A DNA stretch of 64,000 nucleotides. It comes from Methanoculleus formosensis (lineage in GTDB: Archaea > Halobacteriota > Methanomicrobia > Methanomicrobiales > Methanoculleaceae). The DNA is taken from the NCBI RefSeq assembly GCF_025384765.1, contig NZ_VHLL01000001.1, positions 248,001 to 312,000 of the forward strand, given 5' to 3'. Both the position numbers and the translations under genes were made by a program. Shown here piece after piece: positions 39,531 through 48,175 of the stretch. Below the pieces are notes generated by a model, which worked only from the letters and a program-made list of their open reading frames with translations, did not search any database and was not told the origin of the DNA. How positions within the stretch are numbered: the stretch's first letter is position 1; each line of letters starts with the position of its first letter.

Positions 39531-40919
39531 TCAATCCGATCCAACCTCGCACCCCGCCCCGGTCTCGTCGACCCGGACAGCGGGGTTGTCATCCCCGGCC
39601 TTTGGGAGCGTGAACCGGAACGCCGCCCCTTCCTCCGTACGGCCCGGTATGCGGTCCTCCACCCAGATCCTGCCGCCGTAGCGCTCGATGAGCACCTGCA
39701 CGAGATACAGGCCGAGCCCCTCACCGACGCCTCTTCTCCTCTTCTGGTAGCGGTGGAAGATCTCCTCTTTCTGGTCGTCCGGAACCCCTGGCCCGGTATC
39801 CTCGACCGAGACCCGGAGGAACTCGTCTTCGGCGTCCACCCGGATGGTTATCTCGACGTCGGGGCCGCCGAACTTGACGGCGTTCCCGATGAGGTTTGAA
39901 AAGACCTCCGGGAGGAGGTCGTCGGCGAGGACAGTGTGACGGGTTGCTTCGTAACGGATGATTTCCTCTGGGAACTGCGCGATCTCATCGCGGATCACGG
40001 TATCGAGGTCCACGCACCTGTGCCCGTCAGACGGCTGGTGGATCCGCCGGATCGTGGAGACGTTCCCCAGGATCTCGATGCTCTTTCTGATACTCCGCTG
40101 AAGTCTCTCCGCGTACGTCCGTGCATCCCCATCAAGCGTCTCGATGAGCAGGTCGGCATAGAGATTTGAGACGTTCTCGGTGTTCTTGATGTCGTGGGTG
40201 AGGATGTCCAGGTAGAGGTTCGCCTCCCGGTTCGCCGAGGCGAGCTGCTGGTGGAGCCGGGTAAGGTCTTCAGTGTGGCGCTGGAGCACCCCCTCGGCCT
40301 GCTTCCTCCCGGTGATATCGGTATACATGGCAAACGACCCGGCAGACCTGCCGCCATCAGTCCGGGCGGTGGCGGAGACGAGGGCCCATCGGACGCTCCC
40401 GTCTCTGTGCCTGAGCCGGCACTCGTATCTGCCGTCAAGGCCCCGGGCTCTCTCCGCCATACGGTTGTTATGCAGATCAATTTCCTCTGGAAGGAGATAG
40501 TCAGCCAGCGGTCGGCCGAGCATCTCCTCGACCGGGTAGCCGAGCATGCCGGTCATCGTGTGGTTCGCGTAGGTGATCACGGAGCAGCTGTCCACCTGCA
40601 GGATCCCCTCGTTCGCACTCTCCACGATAGAGCGGAACTTCTCTTCGCTCTTTCGCAGGGCTTCCTCCGTCCCCCTCCGCTCGTTCGCTTCGGCGCCCAG
40701 CATCGAGAGGAGGGATTGCTGTTTACGGAGGACGAAGAAGGCAGCGGTTGTGGCGAGCAGGGTGGTGAAGATGACGGTATGCAGGTGTGAGTCCGCAAGC
40801 GAGATCTCGGGGTAGAAGTGATCCTTGAGATACTGGTATGCGCTCATCAGAACGAATGCGAATACGCCTACCTTTGCGAGCGTGAGATAAAGGTTAGTCG
40901 GTGGGATATCGTCGTTCAT
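39531..40919 (-). CDS. PAS-domain sensor histidine kinase with two membrane helices
   Basis: 462 residues: two membrane segments (about 11-29 and 46-65) around a short outside loop, a linker helix, one PAS domain (about 92-210), an H-box with phospho-acceptor His242 (ILTHDIKNTENV), and the HATPase domain with N-box NLIGNAVKFGG, DTGPGVP and GEGLGLYLV. The short loop is unlikely to bind a large ligand, so sensing is probably through PAS or the membrane. No response regulator lies alongside. The start at 40919 or 40925 is preferred over 40970. Confidence 0.85.
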   Translation of the reverse strand: MNDDIPPTNLYLTLAKVGVFAFVLMSAYQYLKDHFYPEISLADSHLHTVIFTTLLATTAAFFVLRKQQSLLSMLGAEANERRGTEEALRKSEEKFRSIVESANEGILQVDSCSVITYANHTMTGMLGYPVEEMLGRPLADYLLPEEIDLHNNRMAERARGLDGRYECRLRHRDGSVRWALVSATARTDGGRSAGSFAMYTDITGRKQAEGVLQRHTEDLTRLHQQLASANREANLYLDILTHDIKNTENVSNLYADLLIETLDGDARTYAERLQRSIRKSIEILGNVSTIRRIHQPSDGHRCVDLDTVIRDEIAQFPEEIIRYEATRHTVLADDLLPEVFSNLIGNAVKFGGPDVEITIRVDAEDEFLRVSVEDTGPGVPDDQKEEIFHRYQKRRRGVGEGLGLYLVQVLIERYGGRIWVEDRIPGRTEEGAAFRFTLPKAGDDNPAVRVDETGAGCEVGSD

Positions 40920-40970
40920 ACGCATCTTACAAGGAAGAGGGACGGGTTCTTCTCTGTGTCCGGGTGCCAT

Positions 40971-41289
40971 CGGATGATGAAGTCGTTCTGCAACGGCGCA
41001 CCTGGTGGGTTTGCCGGGCTGATACTATCTCGTATCGGCATTCCGCATACCTGGATTGAAATGGGGATGGCCCTGGCGACCCGGTACTTGCTTGCATTTT
41101 TCTCCAGAATATGATAAACTTTCCCCGCAAGCGCAGGCGTTTATGCCTCCGACTCAGGGTGAACGATGCCGGTACCGCCACCGTCTCCCGGCCGGGGCCG
41201 CCCGTGCCGCGCCGTGAGCATGACGTTGCAATCCTCGCTCCTCTCGCACATCCGATTTCTATATCCCTCTGGAATACGACCCTCCAGGT
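40971..41289 (+). other. Intergenic region, 319 bases
   Basis: Between the kinase gene and the small membrane protein. The last 35 bases carry the promoter of the downstream gene. An AT-rich spot with ATATGATAAA near 41110 is a second possible TATA box. Frames of 60-98 codons here have no recognisable protein. Confidence 0.4.
41256..41264 (+). promoter_or_regulatory. TATA box for the four-helix membrane protein
   Basis: TTTCTATAT about 28-30 bases upstream of the ATG at 41290, so the message is probably leaderless or nearly so. Confidence 0.45.
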
Positions 41290-41688
41290 ATGAGCACAGC
41301 GAAATACGTGAGGCTCATCGGGTTCGGCCTCCTCACCTGGCTCCTCCCCTTCCTCATCTCAATCCCCCTCTACTCCCCGGAGGGCGAGCCGCTCTACGAC
41401 ATCTTCCTGATCAAGACCGTTCTGCTCGTCTTCTCTACCGCGCTTGGCACCCTCCTCATCCTGATCTATTTCAGGGGCATCCGCGATGGTTTCGTCCGGG
41501 AAGGCGCGCTGCTCGGCGGCCTGTGGCTCCTGATCAACTGGGCGCTCGACGCCGTCGTCCTCCTGCCCCTCTCGGGGATGGCTGCCAGCCCCTACATGGG
41601 CCAGATCGGGTTGCGCTACCTGAACATTCTGATCATCGCGATCGGGATCGGGTATGCGGCGGAACATGCCGTGCGGGGAAAGGGATGA
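41290..41688 (+). CDS. Four-helix membrane protein, unknown function
   Basis: 132 residues with four hydrophobic helices (about 8-26, 40-62, 74-94 and 107-125) and short loops; the loop after helix 1 has SPEGEPLYD. I do not recognise a named family. It stands alone between convergent and divergent neighbours with its own promoter. The A-run beyond its stop belongs to the opposite-strand terminator. Confidence 0.6.
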   Translation: MSTAKYVRLIGFGLLTWLLPFLISIPLYSPEGEPLYDIFLIKTVLLVFSTALGTLLILIYFRGIRDGFVREGALLGGLWLLINWALDAVVLLPLSGMAASPYMGQIGLRYLNILIIAIGIGYAAEHAVRGKG

Positions 41689-41709
41689 CTCCCTACTATC
41701 CGGCGGCGT

Positions 41710-41716
41710 AAAAAAA
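41710..41716 (-). terminator. T-run terminator of the glutamate synthase operon
   Basis: Seven A on the plus strand read as seven T on the minus strand, directly after the FrhB-family gene stop at 41719. Confidence 0.5.
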
Positions 41717-41718
41717 GT

Positions 41719-42738
41719 TTATTCCTGTCGGCGCTCTGCCTTCTTCGCCGCCAGGCGCTCGACGAGGGCGAGATCGACGGCGCCGCCGGTCGAGAGTTTC
41801 CCCTGCCAGACCGCCCGGTCGACGAACCCCTTGCCGATGTCGTTGCGGATAACGATGGTCGTGTAGCCCTCCGGCGACCCGACGGCCCCGGCCGAGATGT
41901 CCGCGTCCACTGCCGTAAAGTCGGTGCAGACGTGGCATCCGGGCCGGACGGCCTCCTCCAGTTCCGCGAGCGGGATGGAGATCTGCCGCTCGTCCTGGAG
42001 GTAGACGTCCATCTTGCCCTTGATGTCCAGGCGGCGGATCTCCCAGGGCTCGATATTGCGCTCGGACTGCAGTTTCTCCTCGACCAGTTTCGCGTAGTCG
42101 AAGGTCTCCGTGCAGAAGAGGCCGATCACGAGCCGGATCGCCTTCCCGTAGGGCCGGAGGAGGTCATGGTCGCTCGCCCGGATCACCTGCGCCGCCCGTG
42201 CCGCACAGGGCACGCCCACGACGGCTATCCGCCGGTACTTCCGGGTGACTACCGCCTCTTTCAAGGACGCAAGGAGCGGCACCCACCAGGAGTAGCGGCT
42301 CCCGGCGTGCTGGATGAGTACATCCGAGGCGGTGATCACCGCTGAGGACGGTTTCATCGTCCAGGGGTCTCTCGTCACGGTGACGACCGCGTCGATCAGC
42401 CCCTCGTCGAGGGCGTTGACCAGGATCGCCGTCACCGCGCCGCCGCTCTGCTTGCGCTCGACCGGAAATACCGACCGGGCCGCAACGATCTCCTGGTAAG
42501 ACCCGAGCATCTTCCCCTGCTCCGCGAGGTTGACCCGCGGGCAGGCCGCGTAGCATGCCCCGCAGGGCACGCTGTCGTTCTCGGCTTTGCAGTAGCAGTT
42601 GTTCACCGGCGCATCGGTGTTCCCCGATACAAACCGGAGAGCGTCCGCCGGGCAGACCGCCACGCAGGCCCCGCACCCGGAGCAGAGGCCCGTAGCCCAG
42701 ACCTCGGACTCCAGGTCCTTGTAAGTCTTCATCTCCAT
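41719..42738 (-). CDS. FrhB-family protein (F420H2-oxidising type) with two ferredoxin sites, glutamate synthase operon
   Basis: 339 residues. The N-terminus has two 4Fe-4S clusters (CSGCGACVAVCP; CGACYAACP), followed by the FrhB/FdhB N- and C-domains (GGAVTAILVNALDEG; VGVPCAARAAQV) that bind FAD and coenzyme F420. It would pass electrons from F420H2 through its clusters to a partner. The partner is probably the glutamate synthase whose three genes lie just upstream with overlapping or near-overlapping ends. The ATG at 42738 has GGGAG eight bases upstream; a GTG at 42747 overlaps the previous stop. Confidence 0.85.
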   Translation of the reverse strand: MEMKTYKDLESEVWATGLCSGCGACVAVCPADALRFVSGNTDAPVNNCYCKAENDSVPCGACYAACPRVNLAEQGKMLGSYQEIVAARSVFPVERKQSGGAVTAILVNALDEGLIDAVVTVTRDPWTMKPSSAVITASDVLIQHAGSRYSWWVPLLASLKEAVVTRKYRRIAVVGVPCAARAAQVIRASDHDLLRPYGKAIRLVIGLFCTETFDYAKLVEEKLQSERNIEPWEIRRLDIKGKMDVYLQDERQISIPLAELEEAVRPGCHVCTDFTAVDADISAGAVGSPEGYTTIVIRNDIGKGFVDRAVWQGKLSTGGAVDLALVERLAAKKAERRQE

Positions 42739-42743
42739 GCCTA

Positions 42744-43481
42744 TCACTCCCAGGTATACTTCCCGGCAAAGGGCCGTGCGCTCGCAGGAACGATCCGGGT
42801 GTAGTTCGCGTTCACGATGGGTTCAGGATCGAGCCCGAAGTCGTCCGCGAACTCCCGGAGCACCGGGGCGATCCGTGTGCGGTCCTCATCGGTGAGCGGT
42901 ACCTTCTTTGCTCCCGCGGCGAGGCAGGCGTCGTCCACGTCCCCGCGGATGACGATCTCGCCGCCGTGGATCCCGCTCCCGATCTCGCGGGCTTTCATGA
43001 CTCCGTCGAGGCCGAGGACGACGAGAAGGCCGCCCGCCATGTACTCGCCAAGGAACGTCTGTGCCGACCCTCCCACGACCAGTATGGGGCGCTGCGTCTC
43101 GTACTGCTTCATGTGAATCCCGCCCCGGTAGCCGATATCTCCGCGGACGAAGACCTTGCCACCCCGCATGCTGTGCGCCACCGCGTCACCGGCGCTCCCG
43201 TGGATCACCACTTTTCCGGAGTCCATCGTGTTGCCGGGCGCGTGCTCCGCGTTGCCGTGGACGATGATCGTCGGCCCGCTCATGAACATGGCGAGGTCGC
43301 CGCCCGCGACACCGTTGACCCGGATCGTGGCGTCTCCGTGAAGACCGTCGCCGATGAACCGCTGTCCGAGGACGTTGTTGACGACGACCTCGTCGGCGCC
43401 GTCCTCCAGGGCCTTCCTTATCTGCTGGTTCAAGGGGGTGTAGTGGACCCCCTTCGCATCGATCGTGACCTGTTTTGTCAT
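42744..43481 (-). CDS. Glutamate synthase GXGXG (C-terminal) domain subunit
   Basis: 245 residues consisting of the GltB C-terminal right-handed beta-helix, with repeated GD/GG turns (GDGLHGDATIRVNGVAGGD; GDIGYRGGIHMKQY; GGEIVIRGDVDDA). In bacteria it is fused to the rest of GltB; here it is a separate polypeptide. It supports the ammonia tunnel between glutaminase and synthase sites. The ATG at 43481 (AGGAG upstream) is preferred to the GTG at 43490 whose ribosome site would be too close. Confidence 0.9.
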   Translation of the reverse strand: MTKQVTIDAKGVHYTPLNQQIRKALEDGADEVVVNNVLGQRFIGDGLHGDATIRVNGVAGGDLAMFMSGPTIIVHGNAEHAPGNTMDSGKVVIHGSAGDAVAHSMRGGKVFVRGDIGYRGGIHMKQYETQRPILVVGGSAQTFLGEYMAGGLLVVLGLDGVMKAREIGSGIHGGEIVIRGDVDDACLAAGAKKVPLTDEDRTRIAPVLREFADDFGLDPEPIVNANYTRIVPASARPFAGKYTWE

Positions 43482-43486
43482 GCTGT

Positions 43487-45007
43487 TCACGCTCCTATCG
43501 GCTTGACGTCGAGGACCTCAAGAAGGCCCTCGTCCAGCATATAGCCCCGGAGCCGGTCGCGGTTGCCCCGCAGGCTCTCGATGCTGGTGATCCCGGCCGC
43601 ACCCATCAGCTCGGTGATCTCGAGCGTCCAGGCGTGGAGCAGGTTCGCGACCTGCTTCGATGCCACGTCGGGGTTCAGGCGGTCGACGAGGTCCTGGCGC
43701 TGGGTTGCGATCCCCCAGGGGCAGAGACCCTGGTAGCAGTTCCCGCAGACACGGCAGCCCATCGCCGCGAGCACCGCAGTCCCGAGGTAGACCGCGTCTG
43801 CCCCGAGGGCGATCGCCTTCACGATGTCCGGGCTCTCCCGGATGCTGCCGCAGGCGATGAGGGAAACCTCGTTTCGGAGCCCTTGCTTGCGGAGTTCCTT
43901 ATCCGCGCTCGCGATGGCGACCTCGATCGGGATGCCGACGTGGTCGCGGAAGACCCGCGGCGCGGCACCCGTGCCGCCCCGGAACCCATCGATCGCGATG
44001 GCGTCCACACCAGAACGGGCAACGGCCGCCACGTTCTCGGCGTTGTTGTTGACGGCCGCGATCTTCGCGAAGACCGGTTTCTTCCACTCCGTCGCTTCCT
44101 TCACGGCGTGGACGAGCTGGGGGAGGTCCTCGATGCCGTAGATGTCGTGGTGCGGCGCAGGGCTGATGGCGTCGCTCCCCTGCGGGATCATCCGTGTTTT
44201 GGAGACATCCTTGCTGACCTTCTCGCCCGTGAGGTGACCGCCGATGCCCGGCTTTGCACCCTGGCCGAGTTTGAGCTCGATCGCGGCGCCGCGGTTCAGG
44301 TAATCGACGTTCACACCGAACCGCCCGGAGGCGACCTGGACGATCATCCGGTCCTCGTAGGGGTAGAGGTTCGGGTGCAGTCCGCCTTCCCCGGTGCCCA
44401 TGTAAGTCCCTATCTCCCGTGCCGCCCGGGCCATCGCGATGTGGGCGTTGAGGCTGATCGCACCGTAGCTCATGTGGCCGAGCAGGATCGGCGTCTCGAT
44501 CATGAGGTTCGGGGTGAGTTCCGTGGTGAGCTCGACATCGGCGTTCTCCTTTCGCCGGAAGTCCAGTTTTCCCGGTTTCTTCCCGAGGTAGGTCCGGAGT
44601 TCGACGGGCTCGCGGAGCGGGTCGGTAGGGGGCGTGGTGACCTGAGAGGCGTCAAGCATCAGGCGGTCGAAGATGACCGGGAGATCCGCGACGCTGCCCA
44701 TCCCGGCGAGGATGATCTTCCCCGTCCGGGCCTGGTTGTAGATCGCTTCCCTGACCTGCCGGCTCCATACCGGGTGGCTCCGGTAGTCGCAGGGCTGCTC
44801 CGTGAGCATGATGGCGTCACGGGGGCAGTAGGTGAGACACCGGTGGCAGGCGGTGCACTTCCGGGAGTTGATCAGGATCTTATCCCCCTCCTGCCGGAAG
44901 ACGCCGTAGGAGCAGTTCTCGACGCAGCGTCCGCATTCCATGCACTGGTCGCGGTCGATCGTGACCCGGTAGCGCAGCGGCATGCTCCCGAGGTTGCAGG
45001 CGTTCAT
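43487..45007 (-). CDS. gltB: Glutamate synthase FMN-binding (synthase) subunit with ferredoxin domain
   Basis: 506 residues. Two 4Fe-4S motifs (CMECGRCVENC; CTACHRCLTYC) at about residues 22-65 precede the FMN barrel (GHMSYGAISLNAH; GEGGLHP; LKLGQGAKPGIGGHL; DGFRGGTGAAP). A cysteine cluster CRVCGNCYQGLCPWG near residue 415 suits the Fe-S site. It reduces 2-iminoglutarate made from 2-oxoglutarate and ammonia. GGAGG lies eight bases before the ATG; the start overlaps the amidotransferase stop (ATGA). This is the archaeal free-standing form. Confidence 0.94.
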   Translation of the reverse strand: MNACNLGSMPLRYRVTIDRDQCMECGRCVENCSYGVFRQEGDKILINSRKCTACHRCLTYCPRDAIMLTEQPCDYRSHPVWSRQVREAIYNQARTGKIILAGMGSVADLPVIFDRLMLDASQVTTPPTDPLREPVELRTYLGKKPGKLDFRRKENADVELTTELTPNLMIETPILLGHMSYGAISLNAHIAMARAAREIGTYMGTGEGGLHPNLYPYEDRMIVQVASGRFGVNVDYLNRGAAIELKLGQGAKPGIGGHLTGEKVSKDVSKTRMIPQGSDAISPAPHHDIYGIEDLPQLVHAVKEATEWKKPVFAKIAAVNNNAENVAAVARSGVDAIAIDGFRGGTGAAPRVFRDHVGIPIEVAIASADKELRKQGLRNEVSLIACGSIRESPDIVKAIALGADAVYLGTAVLAAMGCRVCGNCYQGLCPWGIATQRQDLVDRLNPDVASKQVANLLHAWTLEITELMGAAGITSIESLRGNRDRLRGYMLDEGLLEVLDVKPIGA

Positions 45008-46065
45008 GGGGCAACCCTCCCGATGACCGGCTCACCGGCGGCCGGCCGCGTGATCGACTCAACGTCGGGCTCCATCGCCCGGATCGCCGACTCTTCGCTT
45101 GCTATGTAGAGGCGGTCCGCGCACTCGCCGACGACCATCGGCCGGAGTTTGCCCCGGTCGGTGAACCCGACCATCATGTCGGGGTTCGCGGCCACGACGG
45201 TGAACGGACCGTTCATCGCCGCAGAGCCGTAGGCGAACCGGAGGGCGCGGTTCAACTTCTGCTCGGCCTCAGGCATCTGGTCGATCTCCTCCCAGTAGGG
45301 TGGAGCGAGCGCCCGGACGGCGAGGTCGATATCGAGGCCGTGCCGCCGCACCATGAGGTCGATTGCGTAGGCGATGACCTCGCTGTCGGTGGATGTCGTG
45401 CAGTTGTAGCCGAAACTCTCGATGTAGCGCCGGTTGGTCCCGTAGGTGGTGGTCTTGCCGTTCTCGACGACGCTCCAGTCGTGCAGGTTGAACGGGTCGG
45501 GCCGCTCCCACAACTCAGGGGAACTCGTCGCGTAACGGTTGTGCGCGAGCCAGAGGTAGCCCTCGTAGTCTTGAATCCGGTAGTAGTCCGCCACCGCTTC
45601 CGGCCAGCTGCCGGCTCCTCCGGACTTGAAGACGCCGACGTTCTTCCCCGAAGAGACGACCTCGGCGCCGTTCGCGCCCGCGTTGATCTGCATCACAAGA
45701 TTCGTGACGACGTCCTTCTCGGGCGTTGCACTTCCCGGAGCAAGAGAGGCGTCGGGCTTGAAAAAGTAACGCCAGGGGGTGCAGTTTGCCCGGAGGCCGG
45801 GCTGGTCGCATGTCGGGATCGCCTCGTCGTGCTCGATCGTCCCCCACTGCTCCAGCGTTGCGTCGACGATCCCTTTGCTCTCGCAAGGGTTGTCGAGGAA
45901 GACGTGGAGCGCGTAGCAGTCCCGGTAGTCGGGGTAGATGCCGTAAGCGACATACCCCGCCCCCTCGCCGCTGCCGCGCTCGTTCATCGTGGAGAGGGCC
46001 TCCCGGATGCCGGATCCGTCCATCATCTGGCGCCTCTTATCCATTACACCAAAAATGCCGCACAT
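45004..46065 (-). CDS. Glutamate synthase glutaminase (class II amidotransferase) subunit
   Basis: 353 residues opening MCGIFGVMDK: Cys2, exposed after Met removal, is the N-terminal nucleophile that hydrolyses glutamine. Later family landmarks include LAHNRYATSS and the NGPFTVVAANPD segment. It passes ammonia to the FMN subunit. It is the first gene of the leftward operon glutaminase, FMN subunit, GXGXG subunit, FrhB protein, and lies divergent to glnA with 99 bases between start codons. Confidence 0.92.
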   Translation of the reverse strand: MCGIFGVMDKRRQMMDGSGIREALSTMNERGSGEGAGYVAYGIYPDYRDCYALHVFLDNPCESKGIVDATLEQWGTIEHDEAIPTCDQPGLRANCTPWRYFFKPDASLAPGSATPEKDVVTNLVMQINAGANGAEVVSSGKNVGVFKSGGAGSWPEAVADYYRIQDYEGYLWLAHNRYATSSPELWERPDPFNLHDWSVVENGKTTTYGTNRRYIESFGYNCTTSTDSEVIAYAIDLMVRRHGLDIDLAVRALAPPYWEEIDQMPEAEQKLNRALRFAYGSAAMNGPFTVVAANPDMMVGFTDRGKLRPMVVGECADRLYIASEESAIRAMEPDVESITRPAAGEPVIGRVAP

Positions 46066-46130
46066 TGTAACCTCGGTGAGTAGCTTCAGTTGCCGTTTCT
46101 GGAACTCTGTCGGAATATTTGTGTCAATAG

Positions 46131-46139
46131 GTATTTATT
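46131..46139 (+). promoter_or_regulatory. TATA box of glnA
   Basis: GTATTTATT, about 28 bases before the ATG at 46165; within the shared glnA/glutamate synthase control region (46066-46164), the natural place for a nitrogen regulator such as NrpR. I do not see an unambiguous operator palindrome. Confidence 0.5.
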
Positions 46140-46164
46140 TCATCGGATAGAAGGTGACTTCCAC

Positions 46165-47493
46165 ATGTCCCGCGACGCCACTTCTGTGATGCTCGATCTC
46201 ATCGAACAGGATAATGTCCGATTCCTTCGCCTTCAATTTACCGACCTCCTTGGTATGCCCAAGAACGTCGCGGTCCCGGTGAAGCAGGCAGAGAAGGCCC
46301 TGACCAGCGGCATCGGGTTCGACGGGTCGTCGATCGAGGGGTTCGTCCGTATCGAGGAGTCCGATATGGTGCTCAAGCCGGACCTCTCGACCTACAGCCT
46401 CCTGCCCTGGCGGTCGGGTGAGTATGCGGAGGCGCGTTTCGTCTGCGATGTCTGCATGGCGAACGGCAGACCGTTCGAGGGCGACCCGCGCTACGTCCTC
46501 CGGCGGGCGATGGAGGATGCAGCGCGGGACGGCTATGTCTTCAATACCGGGCCGGAACTGGAGTTCTTCCTCTTCAAGATGCTCGACGGCAAACCGACCA
46601 CGCAGTTCCAGGACGTCGGCGGCTACTTCGACCTCGCGCCGACCGATCTTGCAGAAGACGTCCGGCGCGAGATCATCCTCGCGCTCACCGATATGGGGTT
46701 CGAGATCGAGGCCTCCCACCACGAGGTTGCCGAGAGCCAGCACGAGATCGACTTCAAGTACAGCGACGCGCTCCACACGGCCGACAACGTCATCACGTTC
46801 AAGTTCGCCGCGAAGACGATCGCGCTGATGCGCGGCCTGCACGCGTCGTTCATGGCGAAACCGATCTACGGCATCTGCGGGAGCGGGATGCACGTCAACT
46901 GTTCGCTGGCGAAGGACGGGGAGAACGCCTTCTTCGACCCGGATGCCCCGCGGCAGCTCTCGGAGACCTGCATGCACTTCATCGGCGGACTGCTCAGACA
47001 CGCAAAGGCCATCACCCGGGTCGCGAACCCGACGATCAACTCCTATAAACGGCTCGTCCCGGGCTATGAGGCGCCCTGTTACGTCAGCTGGAGCGCCGGG
47101 AACCGTTCGGCCCTGGTGCGGGTTCCGTCGCCCCGCGGCAACAGCACCCGGGTCGAGTTCCGCAGCCCTGATCCCACCTGCAACCCCTACCTCGCCTTCG
47201 CCGCGATGCTCACCGCCGGGATGGAGGGCGTCCGGGAGGAGATCGAGCCGCCGTCCGGTGTCAGCAACAACATCTACCATATGACGGTCGCCGAGCGGGA
47301 GTGCGCCGGGATCGAGACGCTGCCGGGGGATCTCTACGCCGCTCACCAGTCCCTGCTCGCCGACGACCTCATCTGCAGGGCGCTCGGCCCCCATGTCGTC
47401 GAGGCGCTCACGAGCGTCGCCGAGGCCGAGTGGGAGTCGTTCCGGACGGCGGTTCACCCCTGGGAACTTGAGCGGTATCTGGCGACGTATTGA
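46165..47493 (+). CDS. glnA: Glutamine synthetase, type I
   Basis: 442 residues. N-terminal beta-grasp (VRFLRLQFTDLLGMPKN; GFDGSSIEGF), catalytic domain with NTGPELEFFLF, GSGMHVNCSL (substrate site), NPTINSYKRLVPGYEAP and the NRSALVRVP/RVEFRSPDPTCNPYLAFAAM end. It joins glutamate, ammonia and ATP to glutamine, supplying the glutaminase across the divergent promoter. The ATG has AAGGTGA seven bases upstream; the 25 codons before it are promoter DNA. No intein or adenylylation signature of note. Confidence 0.96.
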   Translation: MSRDATSVMLDLIEQDNVRFLRLQFTDLLGMPKNVAVPVKQAEKALTSGIGFDGSSIEGFVRIEESDMVLKPDLSTYSLLPWRSGEYAEARFVCDVCMANGRPFEGDPRYVLRRAMEDAARDGYVFNTGPELEFFLFKMLDGKPTTQFQDVGGYFDLAPTDLAEDVRREIILALTDMGFEIEASHHEVAESQHEIDFKYSDALHTADNVITFKFAAKTIALMRGLHASFMAKPIYGICGSGMHVNCSLAKDGENAFFDPDAPRQLSETCMHFIGGLLRHAKAITRVANPTINSYKRLVPGYEAPCYVSWSAGNRSALVRVPSPRGNSTRVEFRSPDPTCNPYLAFAAMLTAGMEGVREEIEPPSGVSNNIYHMTVAERECAGIETLPGDLYAAHQSLLADDLICRALGPHVVEALTSVAEAEWESFRTAVHPWELERYLATY

Positions 47494-47503
47494 ATCTTTT
47501 TTT
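47494..47503 (+). terminator. T-run terminator of glnA
   Basis: AATC then seven T (47497-47503) immediately after the glnA stop codon. Confidence 0.6.
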
Positions 47504-47535
47504 AGGGTCGTTGGGACGGTGGGTTGTGATTTTTA

Positions 47536-48072
47536 TCACGCCGTGGAGATCGTGCAATGGTACGTTGCACAAACCCTCGGATGAGCCCGGCCAGTTTCTC
47601 GCACATGTTGTGCGAGTCTTTCAGAACCAAGTACTTCGCTGATTTTGGCCGCCCGGCAACGATGTGCTCGTGCGACTCTGCAACGAGGAGTTGGGGCAGC
47701 ACCTGGACACCGGACTTTGCGTGAATGAATGAATGCTGGTGTCGACAGCGTCTCTCGCGCGAAGAGCGCGAGGCCGCGAAATGAAGTCAGTGGTTTGCCC
47801 TCTTGATGGTTCCTCAGAATTTTTAGCGACGTACTGACCCTCAACATCCAGCCGAGCATACAGGTCATGCGGAAGCAGAATTCGCGTTCCAGCAGTTCCT
47901 CGCACCGTAACATGATGACGGGGTTGTGGCTCCATCTGATTTCTCCAACCTGTGGTTGGAGTTTTTTGCTGTCGTGGTATTCCCGGTAAATCTGCCACCT
48001 ATACCGGAGATTCTGGACCGAAAAACCCTTTGATACCCAGTATTTCGCTAAAATGGCTGAGGTAGTTTTCAA
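47536..48072 (-). pseudogene. Remnant of a DUF1016 (YhcG-like PDDEXK nuclease) gene
   Basis: Only the first 78 or so residues look like protein: GFSVQNLRYRWQIYREYH and VGEIRWSHNPVIMLRCEELL, then LEREFCFRMTCMLGW, match the DUF1016 N-terminal domain pattern. After about 47838 similarity ends and the frame runs into a GCG-rich repeat, so the PDDEXK nuclease half is gone. DUF1016 proteins are found in prophages and restriction or toxin-like loci; this one is broken. The first 55 bases of the unit (48090-48036) recur at 54919-54973. Confidence 0.7.
47716..47785 (+). repeat. GCG-rich repeat, degenerate copy A
   Basis: Shares with copy B at 48094-48175 the string gcgtgaatgaat, then tggtgtcgacag, and the arm cgcgaag..cgcga.gccgcgaa. 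Its left arm is truncated to ctttgcgtga. It flanks the DUF1016 remnant on the glnA side. Confidence 0.7.
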
Positions 48073-48093
48073 GAGGTCAGCCCATCGACTTCC

Positions 48094-48175
48094 CTTCGCG
48101 TTCTGCGCGCCTTCGCGTGAATGAATTAGTGTTGGTGTCGACAGAGCCTCACGCGAAGATCGCGAAGCCGCGAAG
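48094..48175 (+). repeat. GCG-rich imperfect inverted repeat, copy B
   Basis: A 27-base left arm (48094-48120) and a 27-base right arm (48149-48175) pair imperfectly around a 28-base loop containing GTCGAC. Both arms are built from cttcgcg units. The element lies at the start-codon side of the DUF1016 remnant, in the same orientation as copy A. Confidence 0.75.
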
